Source: Erysipelothrix anatis (GTDB taxonomy: Bacteria > Bacillota_I > Bacilli_A > Erysipelotrichales > Erysipelotrichaceae). From it: a stretch of DNA of 64,000 bases. The stretch covers positions 1-64,000 of the forward strand of contig NZ_WTSX01000012.1 of the NCBI RefSeq assembly GCF_009828745.1, in the 5' to 3' direction. The translations under genes were made by a program, and so were the position numbers. Numbering within the stretch: the stretch's first letter is position 1; each line of letters begins with the position of its first letter. The notes beneath the pieces were generated by a model, which did not search any database, had not been told where the DNA came from, and saw nothing but the letters and a program-made list of their open reading frames with translations. Shown piece by piece: positions 37,121 to 45,190 of the stretch.

Positions 37121-38583
37121 GATTGAGACCTCTTTTTCTTGTAAATAACACCTAAGATTTGTACAGCAACAATTGGCATCATAGCAATCATCGCAATAAT
37201 ACCAAAGCCATCCACCATAACATTTGCAGTAGGGATGACAGTGGCGACACCTTGTGCGAAAGCAAGTACGAATGTGGCAGTCATGGGACCTGAAGCTACG
37301 CCTCCGGCATCAAATCCGACCCCAACAAAAATAGGTGGTACCTTACGCGAAAGATATAGCGCAAGACCAAATCCTGGGAGTAAGAAGTGCCAAAGCTTAA
37401 TTGAAGGAATCAGAATGCGGATCATTGAAAGACTGACAGCTAGAGCAATCGCAATGGAAAGTGTAATCAGTATAATTCTTTTCGGAATCCCACCAGCAGT
37501 AACATCTTCAATTTGCTCGGTGAGAACATATACAGCGGGCTCTGCTAAAACAACAACGGTTCCTATACCAAACCCAACTAGAACAAGTACGAGTCCAGAT
37601 ACGTCACGTGCGAGTGTCTCACCCATGATACGCCCCACTTCCATAAACCCTGCATTAACCCCAGTTAAAAATAAGGTCAATCCGACAAGTGTATAGGCAA
37701 GTCCTCGTAGTATTTGATGATGGCGCCGGCGTTTTAATTTAAACCCAAAATGATTGAATAAAAGATAGACGATTGTTAATGGAATTAACGTTATGGTGAC
37801 TGCTTGAAATTCATGCGGAAGCATTATTAAAAATGGTTTAAGGATTCCGACAGTCGGAATTACAGCAACCGCATCACCTTGAATTTCCGTAAAGTTAAGG
37901 ATGATGCTCATCAACATAATCATTAATATAGGTCCGATTGAAGCAAGCCCAACAAGTCCAAAACTGTCTTCTTCAGCTGTTTTACCACCTTTAAGCTGAG
38001 AGACACCATATCCCAGTGCTAGGATGAATGGTGTTGTCATGGCACCTGTAGTTGCTCCGGAAGCATCCACTGAAATAGCGAGAAATTCTTCGGAGACAAA
38101 AAATGCCAAAACAAATAACAATCCATAAAAACCGATGAAAAAGCGATTTAAGGATCCGTTGAAGAGGATTCTCAAAAGTCCTACTACAACCATAATTCCA
38201 ACTCCAATTGAAACAATCGTAATAATAAAACTTGGAGCTAAAGCACCCCCTGAAGCGCTAAAAATTTGATTGGCTAAGATAGCAAGATCCGGTTCAGCGA
38301 CTGTTATTAAAAACCCAAGGATAAAGCCTAAAACAATAACTACAATCGTTTTATTTGTTTTCGCAATGGTCTTTCCAAGTAATGAACCAATGGGGGTAAT
38401 TCCAATTTCAGCTCCGAATAGGAAGATACCCAATCCGATGATTACAAAGATGGATCCGATTATAAAGCGAATGAGTACATCTAATGCAAGTGGTGCAATG
38501 GTGAAATGAAGAAGGAGTACGATCGCAACAATTGGCAATACGGACCCAGCAACTTCTTTAAATTTATCTAAAAGTATGTCCAA
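37117..38583 (-). CDS. DUF1538-family multi-spanning membrane protein
   Basis: A 488-residue membrane protein with about twelve hydrophobic segments and an internal duplication. Each half has the pattern VLGFILGFLITVAEPDLAIL or VLVGFGIGTVVVLAEPAVYV, with a conserved Ala-Glu-Pro in the middle of the membrane, and a following GATTGAMTTPF or GGVASGPMTATF. The paired inverted-looking motifs suggest a transporter of unknown substrate. The start is TTG at 38583, supported by AAAGGA 7 nt upstream and the lack of any nearby ATG. It forms a two-gene unit with the PII-like protein. Confidence 0.75.
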   Translation of the reverse strand: MDILLDKFKEVAGSVLPIVAIVLLLHFTIAPLALDVLIRFIIGSIFVIIGLGIFLFGAEIGITPIGSLLGKTIAKTNKTIVVIVLGFILGFLITVAEPDLAILANQIFSASGGALAPSFIITIVSIGVGIMVVVGLLRILFNGSLNRFFIGFYGLLFVLAFFVSEEFLAISVDASGATTGAMTTPFILALGYGVSQLKGGKTAEEDSFGLVGLASIGPILMIMLMSIILNFTEIQGDAVAVIPTVGILKPFLIMLPHEFQAVTITLIPLTIVYLLFNHFGFKLKRRRHHQILRGLAYTLVGLTLFLTGVNAGFMEVGRIMGETLARDVSGLVLVLVGFGIGTVVVLAEPAVYVLTEQIEDVTAGGIPKRIILITLSIAIALAVSLSMIRILIPSIKLWHFLLPGFGLALYLSRKVPPIFVGVGFDAGGVASGPMTATFVLAFAQGVATVIPTANVMVDGFGIIAMIAMMPIVAVQILGVIYKKKRSQS

Positions 38584-38705
38584 AAAATCATCCTTTCTCT
38601 ATTCATACAGTAAAATGTTTGTGTTTGACGCTTTTTAATAAAGCTGCACTATATTAAGTATAACTTATTTTCGAAATTAAACAAAAAATCTACCCGAGGG
38701 TAGAT

Positions 38706-40139
38706 TTAAAGGTCATAGGCATCATTGCGAATTTCTTCTTCAATCCATGTGAATCCATCGCGTGCTAAGAGATCGTGTGATCCCTGAGGACCATTGGTAA
38801 ACGCTGGATAAGTTTCCGGTTCATCTCCTTGATGGTGTCGAATTATGTCTTCAACAAAGGCCCAACTGCGTTTGACTTGATTAAAGCTAGCGAAGAGACT
38901 GTGGTCGTCTTCAAGAGCTGCATTGAGAAGGCGTTCATAGGCTTCAGGCGTATTCATACGGTTTTCATAGTCGCATGATTGGCAGAAGTCCATTAACACA
39001 GATTGTGTTTCATGGGATTGGCCAGGTTTCTTGATGTTGAAGCGTAGGTAGATACCTTCTTCCGGTTGAATTTTGATAATCAAGACGTTTGCCGGTGCAT
39101 GATCTTGTTGCTTAAATTCAACGACTACTTCGGTTATGCGTTTATGCATCCTTTTACCAGTTCGAACATAGATTGGGGTGTTGCGCCATCGTGGTGTTCG
39201 AATACCAAGTTTCAACGCAACAAATGTTTCAGTACGTGAATGCTCATCCACTTTATCTTCATCACGATAGCTCATGGATTCTTGATTTTGTGTATATTGA
39301 CCAAAGATGACGTCTTGATCCATATTTTCAATGTATAAGTTATCGAGAATCGCTTCTTGTGCTTCATGAATTGATGTTGCATCCATTGTTTCAGGTTTAT
39401 CCATCGTTACAATTGATAAAATTTGAAGTAAATGATTTTGGAACATATCTTTGAGTGCACCAGTGTGGTCATAATAGTTTCCACGATTTTCGACACCGAC
39501 AAGCTCATTTGCAGAAATCTGGATATTCGCGATATTATCAGCATTCCAGATATTTTTGAAGATTTCATTTGCAAAGCGAATGGTGAAGATGTTTTGTACC
39601 ATTTCTTTCGCAACATAATGATCAATGCGATAGATATGATCTTCATCAAATATATTGGAAAGTGTGTGATTGATGGATTCTGCAGATTTTAAATCATTAC
39701 CAAACGGTTTTTCGATGATAATTTTACTATCTTTGGCGAGGTTGTGTTTCTCAAGTTTTTGAGCAATTATCTCGAAAAAAGAAGGGGCGACTGCAAAATA
39801 GTAGAGTTTTTTTGCGTTGGCATCGATATCTTGGAACCGTGTGAACAGACGTTCGTAACCTTCATCTTCGGTAAAGGTCATTTCAAAATAGGTGACATGA
39901 TTTAAAAATGCATCGAGGTGGTCATCACTCACATGAATGCGACTATGTTCTTGGAGCCATGGGCGCGCAAGGTCACGGTACGATTCAGAGGTTAGCGGTT
40001 GACGACCAATTATGACAATATGTAAGTGGTCCGGAAAGTTATCCGTGCACTTCAGATTGTAGAAAGCAGGGAGGAGCTTACGATACGTAAGGTCCCCCGT
40101 ACCGCCAAAGATAGTGACAATGTGATTGTCCTTATGCAT
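38706..40139 (-). CDS. zwf: glucose-6-phosphate 1-dehydrogenase
   Basis: First step of the oxidative pentose phosphate pathway, producing NADPH. NADP-binding IFGGTGDLTYRKLLPA is at the N-terminus; the substrate and catalytic segment is RIDHYVAKEMVQN (most enzymes have DHYLGKE, so V-A replaces L-G here). The start at 40139 gives 477 aa, the usual length; longer in-frame versions run into gnd and lack a ribosome site. It overlaps the end of gnd by 8 bases, so the two genes are one operon with gnd first. Confidence 0.93.
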   Translation of the reverse strand: MHKDNHIVTIFGGTGDLTYRKLLPAFYNLKCTDNFPDHLHIVIIGRQPLTSESYRDLARPWLQEHSRIHVSDDHLDAFLNHVTYFEMTFTEDEGYERLFTRFQDIDANAKKLYYFAVAPSFFEIIAQKLEKHNLAKDSKIIIEKPFGNDLKSAESINHTLSNIFDEDHIYRIDHYVAKEMVQNIFTIRFANEIFKNIWNADNIANIQISANELVGVENRGNYYDHTGALKDMFQNHLLQILSIVTMDKPETMDATSIHEAQEAILDNLYIENMDQDVIFGQYTQNQESMSYRDEDKVDEHSRTETFVALKLGIRTPRWRNTPIYVRTGKRMHKRITEVVVEFKQQDHAPANVLIIKIQPEEGIYLRFNIKKPGQSHETQSVLMDFCQSCDYENRMNTPEAYERLLNAALEDDHSLFASFNQVKRSWAFVEDIIRHHQGDEPETYPAFTNGPQGSHDLLARDGFTWIEEEIRNDAYDL

Positions 40140-41550
40140 TTTTTTGATTCCATTCATGATGGAAATGTCCAGGCTCGTCAAGACGCTCGAAAGTATGTGC
40201 GCCAAAGAGGTCACGTTGTGCTTGAATTAGATTTGCATTACCGCGTCCGGTGCGGTAAGCGTCAAAGTAGCTAATTGCACTGGTGAAAGCCGGCATACTA
40301 ATTCCTTGTTGGATTGCGGATGCGATGACATCACGCAAAGATTGTTGGTAGTCCATGAGATTTTCTTTAAAGGATGCATCAATCATCAGATTTGCTAAGC
40401 TTGAATCTGTGATATATGCATCACTGATGCGGTTTAAGAATGCGGCGCGGATAATGCAACCTTCGCGGAAAGTACGTGCAATTGCTCCAAAGTCTAAGTC
40501 CCAGTTATACTCAACTGAAGCATTCTTCAAGAGATCAAATCCTTGTGCATAAGCAATAATCTTGCTTGCATATAATGCTTGACGTACGGATTCGATAAAT
40601 GCATCTTTGTCCTCAATGGTAACACGTGGAGCATCAAAGTTTAGAATGGATGCTGCATGAATACGTGCATCTTTTTGGCTCGACATGAAGCGTGCGAAAA
40701 CTGCGGATGCTAATAAGGAAGCATCAGTTCCCGTTGTGAGCGCCTCTTCAGCAGTCCATTTACCAGTTCCTTTTTGAGCGGCTGTATCTGTAATGACATC
40801 GACAAGATGCTTACCAGTTTTGGGATCAATTTCTTTGAATATTTGAGCTGAAATTTCGATTAAGAAACTTTCTAACTCACCATTATTCCATGTATCAAAA
40901 ATGGTGGCGAGCTCGTCGTTGTTGAAACCACCAATGTGTTTCAGCACTGAATAAGCTTCAGCAATTAATTGCATATCTGCATATTCAATACCGTTGTGAA
41001 CCATTTTGACATAGTGTCCAGCACCGTCAGTTCCCATGTATGTTGCGCATGGTTCACCTTTATATTTCGCTGAAATGTCTTCGAGAATGGCTTGGACATA
41101 TTGGTATGCATCAGCACTTCCGCCTGGCATGATAGCAGGGCCGAAGCGTGCTCCTTCTTCACCACCAGAAATTCCAACACCTAGATAGCGGAATCCTTGA
41201 GCTTCAATTTCTTGTGTACGACGAATTGTATCGTGGAAGTTGGAATTACCACCGTCCATAATAATATCGCCTTCGTCTAATAAAGGAAGTAATCCTTCAA
41301 TCACTTTATCAACAGCCATTCCAGCCTTGACCATAAGTACCATTTTTCGTGGGGTTTCTAATGAAGCCACAAAATCTTCAAGTGTTTTGTATAAATGTAA
41401 ATTGTCATGTGGATTATCGGCAATAACAGCTTCCCCTACAGCGTATGTACGGTTATAAATTGCTACCTGATACCCGTGATCTGCCATATTCAGTGCGAGA
41501 TTTGAGCCCATTACGGCTAATCCGATGACACCTATATTGTTTGTTTGCAT
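40132..41550 (-). CDS. gnd: 6-phosphogluconate dehydrogenase, decarboxylating
   Basis: It converts 6-phosphogluconate to ribulose 5-phosphate with NADPH formation. The N-terminal GLAVMGSNLALNMADHGY binds the cofactor. IMDGGNSNFHDTIRR, GVGISGGEEGARFGPAIMPGG and KMVHNGIEYADMQLI (catalytic Lys and His) are intact. 472 aa, full length. GGAGG precedes the ATG. Transcribed before zwf. Confidence 0.95.
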   Translation of the reverse strand: MQTNNIGVIGLAVMGSNLALNMADHGYQVAIYNRTYAVGEAVIADNPHDNLHLYKTLEDFVASLETPRKMVLMVKAGMAVDKVIEGLLPLLDEGDIIMDGGNSNFHDTIRRTQEIEAQGFRYLGVGISGGEEGARFGPAIMPGGSADAYQYVQAILEDISAKYKGEPCATYMGTDGAGHYVKMVHNGIEYADMQLIAEAYSVLKHIGGFNNDELATIFDTWNNGELESFLIEISAQIFKEIDPKTGKHLVDVITDTAAQKGTGKWTAEEALTTGTDASLLASAVFARFMSSQKDARIHAASILNFDAPRVTIEDKDAFIESVRQALYASKIIAYAQGFDLLKNASVEYNWDLDFGAIARTFREGCIIRAAFLNRISDAYITDSSLANLMIDASFKENLMDYQQSLRDVIASAIQQGISMPAFTSAISYFDAYRTGRGNANLIQAQRDLFGAHTFERLDEPGHFHHEWNQKNA

Positions 41551-41633
41551 AAACTACCTCCAAGTTCTGGTATCATTGTACAACATGACACGATATTCGC
41601 CTAGTCATGTAACTTTCTTTTATCTTAAATAGT

Positions 41634-41668
41634 CATAAAAAAACGCGCATTGATGCGCGGATTTTTTG
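41634..41668. terminator. terminator of gpmA, usable on both strands
   Basis: Stem CGCGCAT with ATGCGCG (41644-41650 and 41653-41659), with seven or more T residues on the minus-strand side and also T residues on the plus side. It separates gpmA from the gnd-zwf unit downstream on the same strand. Confidence 0.82.
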
Positions 41669-42418
41669 TTATTTGGCTTTGCCTTGGTTGGCAACAGCTT
41701 CCATTTTTGCTTTTAATGCGTCCTGGTCACCAAGATAGTACGAGTTCGCGACAGTGAAGTCTTCGTTAAATTCGTAAACTAAAGGAACACCTGTAGGGAT
41801 ATTGACACCCATAATTGCATCATCACTCATATTGTCAAAATATTTAACCAGAGCACGTAATGAATTTCCGTGAGCAACAATGAGCACGCGTTTACCATCA
41901 ACCATTTGTGGTTTGATGACCGTTTCAAAATAGGGAACAGCTCGCTCGATTGTTTCTTTCAATGATTCGTGGAGTGGTAATATCGATTTATCACTGACAT
42001 CACGATAGGCATCCATATTCCGAGGTGCTCGTGGGTCGTCATTTTCAAGAACGGGTGGCTTGACATCAAATGAACGGCGCCAGATAAGTACTTGATCTTC
42101 ACCATATTTTGCTGCCGTTTCGGCTTTATCTAGACCTTGCAAGGCGCCATAATGACGCTCATTTAGGTGCCAATCTTTAACGATTGGTAACCAATTGCGA
42201 TCCATTTCATTAAGGATGTACTCCATTGTGTGGATGGCACGTTTTAGATAAGACGTATAAACAATATCAAAATCAAACTGTGCTTCGTTCAGTAATTTAC
42301 CACCTTGAATTGCTTCTTCAACGCCTTTTTCAGATAATTCGACATCAGCCCACCCAGTAAAGAGGTTTTTTCGGTTCCATTCACTTTCGCCATGTCGTAC
42401 TAATACTAATTGCATCAT
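41669..42418 (-). CDS. gpmA: 2,3-bisphosphoglycerate-dependent phosphoglycerate mutase
   Basis: A cofactor-dependent glycolytic mutase, isofunctional with gpmI at 25 kb. The phosphohistidine motif [12 protein letters not shown] opens the protein; [22 protein letters not shown] and the second histidine in [14 protein letters not shown] follow. The start is put at the first of two adjacent ATG codons because GGAGG lies 9 nt upstream. A 48-codon upstream extension has no support. About 249 aa, normal. Confidence 0.93.
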   Translation of the reverse strand: MMQLVLVRHGESEWNRKNLFTGWADVELSEKGVEEAIQGGKLLNEAQFDFDIVYTSYLKRAIHTMEYILNEMDRNWLPIVKDWHLNERHYGALQGLDKAETAAKYGEDQVLIWRRSFDVKPPVLENDDPRAPRNMDAYRDVSDKSILPLHESLKETIERAVPYFETVIKPQMVDGKRVLIVAHGNSLRALVKYFDNMSDDAIMGVNIPTGVPLVYEFNEDFTVANSYYLGDQDALKAKMEAVANQGKAK

Positions 42419-42517
42419 AAATTGATTCCTCCTCATAAGATAATTATAGTGTACACCCAATTGTGAATCTTTGCACGTGAGGTGGTATAAAAAAAATAAA
42501 ATAATAGTGCGAAAGTA

Positions 42518-42546
42518 TTGAATAACATAGTTAACCACTATATAAT
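42518..42546 (+). promoter_or_regulatory. promoter of the nitroreductase gene
   Basis: TTGAAT (42518-42523), a 17-nt spacer and TATAAT (42541-42546), with the gene starting at 42584. Confidence 0.7.
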
Positions 42547-42583
42547 GACGATTGTAAAACATAGTGACACAGGAGGAATTAAA

Positions 42584-43177
42584 ATGTCAAAGATTTTATC
42601 AATCATGAACGAACGCCGCACACGTTACGGTCTAGCTAAGAGTACAACAGTTTCAAACGATGCAGTGCGTGCACTTGTAGAAGAAGCAGTTCAAGTTGTA
42701 CCATCAGCTTTCAATGCACAAACACAACGAGTTGTAGTATTATTTGATGACGCATCAGACAAATTCTGGGATTTAACACGTGAAGAGCTTCGTAAAGTTG
42801 CTCCCGCAGAAGGATTTGAAAATACAATTGCTAAATTAGAATCATTCAAACAAGGTAACGGAACGATTCTTTACTTCTACGATACAAACGTTGTTGAAGG
42901 GTTACAATCACAATTCGCATTATATGCAGATAACTTCCCAATTTGGGCACAACAAGAAAATGGAATGCTCCAATATACAGTTTGGACAGCATTAACCGAA
43001 GCAGGTCTTGGTGCTAGCTTACAACACTACAATCCAATCGTTGACGCTGCTGCTGCACAAGAGTGGGATCTTCCTGCAAACTGGAAACTGGTAGCTCAAA
43101 TGCCATTTGGTGAAGCAGTCGATACACCTCAAGCAAAAGAACTTGCACCTGTTGCCGACAAAGTAAAAGTATTCTAA
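42584..43177 (+). CDS. nitroreductase-family flavoprotein, Frm2/HBN-type
   Basis: A small FMN oxidoreductase of 197 aa. The N-terminal NERRTRYGL (FMN phosphate contact), [34 protein letters not shown] and the C-terminal [11 protein letters not shown] are those of the Frm2-like nitroreductase subgroup, linked in other organisms to redox or lipid stress. The start at 42584 has AGGAGG; a TTG 66 bases upstream is inside the promoter. Physiological substrate unknown. Monocistronic. Confidence 0.87.
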   Translation: MSKILSIMNERRTRYGLAKSTTVSNDAVRALVEEAVQVVPSAFNAQTQRVVVLFDDASDKFWDLTREELRKVAPAEGFENTIAKLESFKQGNGTILYFYDTNVVEGLQSQFALYADNFPIWAQQENGMLQYTVWTALTEAGLGASLQHYNPIVDAAAAQEWDLPANWKLVAQMPFGEAVDTPQAKELAPVADKVKVF

Positions 43178-43182
43178 AACCT

Positions 43183-43210
43183 AAAACTCAGGAGACTGAG
43201 TTTTCTTTTT
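43183..43210 (+). terminator. terminator of the nitroreductase gene
   Basis: A 9-bp stem (43183-43191 with 43196-43204), loop GAGA and a T-rich tail. Confidence 0.85.
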
Positions 43211-43218
43211 ATGATATT

Positions 43219-43245
43219 TTAGCACTCTTGTGTTGACATTGCTAA
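43219..43245 (+). promoter_or_regulatory. CIRCE-like element 1 (HrcA operator)
   Basis: TTAGCACTC, 9 nt, then CATTGCTAA. The left half is perfect and the right half matches GAGTGCTAA at 7 of 9. It overlaps the -35 box TTGACA (43233-43238). Confidence 0.65.
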
Positions 43246-43260
43246 ATGATGTGATATACT
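43233..43260 (+). promoter_or_regulatory. promoter of the Hsp20 gene
   Basis: TTGACA (43233-43238), a 16-nt spacer and TATACT (43255-43260), sandwiched between two CIRCE-like elements. Confidence 0.75.
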
Positions 43261-43269
43261 AACTATGTA

Positions 43270-43296
43270 ATAGCACTCTATACACGAGAGTGCCAA
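43270..43296 (+). promoter_or_regulatory. CIRCE element 2 (HrcA operator)
   Basis: ATAGCACTC, exactly 9 nt, then GAGTGCCAA: 16 of 18 positions match the CIRCE consensus. It lies between the transcription start and the ribosome site, the classical place. Confidence 0.85.
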
Positions 43297-43307
43297 GGAG
43301 GTACATT

Positions 43308-43706
43308 ATGAGAAATGAAGTAACGAAACGACCAAGTACATTATTCGAAAGCCTCTTCGGCGATGATATCGCGAATAATGTTACCTACGGAACAGGAATC
43401 GATATTTATAAAGAAGATGATAAATATATCGTGGATTTGGAAATTCCTGGCTTCCAAAAAGAAGATATTGATGTCCAGTTTAATGGTGATGTTTTAACCA
43501 TTCAAGCTTCACATACCGTAAAATCTGAAGATGAAACAAAGGATTATTTCTATAAATCACGTCGGACAGATCGTGTACACCGACAAATTCGATTTGCAGA
43601 CGTTGATGAATCCAAAGTTGACGGCAGTTATGAAAATGGTGTTCTAAAAGTTATTTTACCGAAAAAGAATAAAGAAGATATCGTTAACAGAATTACGATT
43701 AAGTAA
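43308..43706 (+). CDS. Hsp20/alpha-crystallin small heat-shock protein
   Basis: An ATP-independent holdase chaperone of 132 aa. A short N-terminal arm leads into the alpha-crystallin domain (about 28-125, with YIVDLEIPGFQKEDIDVQF, then DYFYKSRR and VDESKVDGSYENGVLKVILPK). The start at 43308 follows AGGAGG; an upstream in-frame GTG lies inside the CIRCE element. HrcA control is likely from the two CIRCE-type sites. Confidence 0.93.
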   Translation: MRNEVTKRPSTLFESLFGDDIANNVTYGTGIDIYKEDDKYIVDLEIPGFQKEDIDVQFNGDVLTIQASHTVKSEDETKDYFYKSRRTDRVHRQIRFADVDESKVDGSYENGVLKVILPKKNKEDIVNRITIK

Positions 43707-43722
43707 AGATTCTGTTAATCAC

Positions 43723-43760
43723 AAAGCATGGTTCCTAAAAAGGTATCATGCTTTTTTTGT
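43723..43760 (+). terminator. terminator of the Hsp20 gene
   Basis: AAAGCATG pairs with CATGCTTT (43723-43730 and 43747-43754) around an inner CCT/AGG pairing, followed by T residues. Confidence 0.75.
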
Positions 43761-43796
43761 TTGTGGTATAAAGATAGTAGGGAGAGACGATTTACT

Positions 43797-43825
43797 TTGA
43801 CTACCAAACTAATCGGCGGTATACT
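43797..43825 (+). promoter_or_regulatory. promoter of the UMF1-type transporter gene
   Basis: TTGACT (43797-43802), a 17-nt spacer and TATACT (43820-43825). Confidence 0.7.
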
Positions 43826-43852
43826 ATTCCGGTAACCTTAAGGGGGATTACT

Positions 43853-45094
43853 ATGAAACTAACAAAACAAGAACGATCTTGGATTCTTTATGATGTCGCG
43901 AATTCAGCGTTTACACTTATTATTACAGCGACACTTCCAATTTACTTTCGGGCGATGGCAGAATCCGCTGGCGTAGCTGACAATATTGTCAGTGCGTGGT
44001 GGGGAACTGCGACATCGATCTCTTTACTTGTATTAGCGTGTTTATCACCATTTTTAGGCGCAATGGCTGATTATAAAGGCTATAAAAAACGTTTGTTTGT
44101 TATTGGATTACTGATTTCAGTTGTTTCTGCTTTCGCATTTACGTTTGCGACAGATTGGCAAGTATTTATCGCACTTTATATTGTTGCGCGTTTGGGATAT
44201 TCCGCGTGTAATATCTTCTATGATGGAATGCTTGTTGATATCACCACAGATGAGCGGATGGATCATATCTCGTCATTAGGGTATGCATATGGATATATTG
44301 GAAGTACCATTCCATTTATTGCAGGAATCTTGCTTATTTTCTTTGGTGAGAAAATTGGAATTTCAACACAACTGGCAACACAATTATCATTTGTCATCAT
44401 TATTGTTTGGTGGTTAGTATTATCTATTCCTCTCATCAAAAATGTTGAGCAAATTCATTATTTAGAAAAACAAGATAATATTGTGACTTCAAGCGTGAGT
44501 CGCGTTCGAAAAACACTGGTAGATATTAAACAATCACCACGTATTTTATTCTACATTTTAGCTTATTTCTTCTACATTGATGGAGTTTATACGATTATAT
44601 CGATGGCGACAGCGTATGGTGGCGAAGTCGGAATTTCATCGGACCAAATGCTTCTTGCGTTGTTATTAACGCAATTTGTAGCATTCCCATTTGCAATTTT
44701 CTCAGTTAATTTTGCGAAACGATACTCACAAATTAAAGTCATCAAATTCTACATTCTCATGTATATGTTTATTGCGGTCTTTGGTTTCTTCTTGAAATAT
44801 ACATGGCAGTTCTGGTTCTTAGCGATTTTGATTGGAATGGCCCAAGGTGGAATTCAATCTTTATCACGATCATACTTTGGACAAATGATTCCCAAACACA
44901 AAGCAAACGAGTACTTTGGCTTCTTTGATATTTTTGGAAAATTTGCCGATTTTATGGGACCTTTAATCATAGCAATTTCATCGGTTGTATTCGGACATTC
45001 ACGTTATGGTGTCTTACTATTGGTGGTTCTATTTATAATTGGATATGCATTACTCACTAAAGTAGAGAAGATTGAAAACGAAACAGCGGTTTAA
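43853..45094 (+). CDS. UMF1/Atg22-like major facilitator transporter
   Basis: A 413-residue membrane protein with about twelve hydrophobic segments. The start RSWILYDVANSAFTLIITAT and the segment GMAQGGIQSLSRSYFGQMIP are typical of the UMF1 (Atg22-like) branch of the major facilitator superfamily. Members are proposed to export small solutes such as amino acids, but bacterial substrates are largely unknown. AAGGGGG precedes the ATG. It has its own promoter and terminator. Confidence 0.85.
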   Translation: MKLTKQERSWILYDVANSAFTLIITATLPIYFRAMAESAGVADNIVSAWWGTATSISLLVLACLSPFLGAMADYKGYKKRLFVIGLLISVVSAFAFTFATDWQVFIALYIVARLGYSACNIFYDGMLVDITTDERMDHISSLGYAYGYIGSTIPFIAGILLIFFGEKIGISTQLATQLSFVIIIVWWLVLSIPLIKNVEQIHYLEKQDNIVTSSVSRVRKTLVDIKQSPRILFYILAYFFYIDGVYTIISMATAYGGEVGISSDQMLLALLLTQFVAFPFAIFSVNFAKRYSQIKVIKFYILMYMFIAVFGFFLKYTWQFWFLAILIGMAQGGIQSLSRSYFGQMIPKHKANEYFGFFDIFGKFADFMGPLIIAISSVVFGHSRYGVLLLVVLFIIGYALLTKVEKIENETAV

Positions 45095-45120
45095 GAGTTG
45101 CCTCAGGCAACTCTTTTTTT
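45093..45120 (+). terminator. terminator of the UMF1 gene
   Basis: A perfect 10-bp stem (45093-45102 with 45106-45115), loop TCA, and a T-tract. It overlaps the stop codon. Confidence 0.88.
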
Positions 45121-45190
45121 GTTAAGATTATCAACTAGGATTCACGTTTCGATTGCAAAAATTTGTTATACTTATCAAAAGAGGTGGCCT

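Noticed and set aside
45098-45190. Longer N-terminus of the CCA-adding enzyme
   Set aside because: It begins inside the preceding terminator hairpin and lacks a ribosome site, while the ATG at 45191 has a good one and fits the family start.
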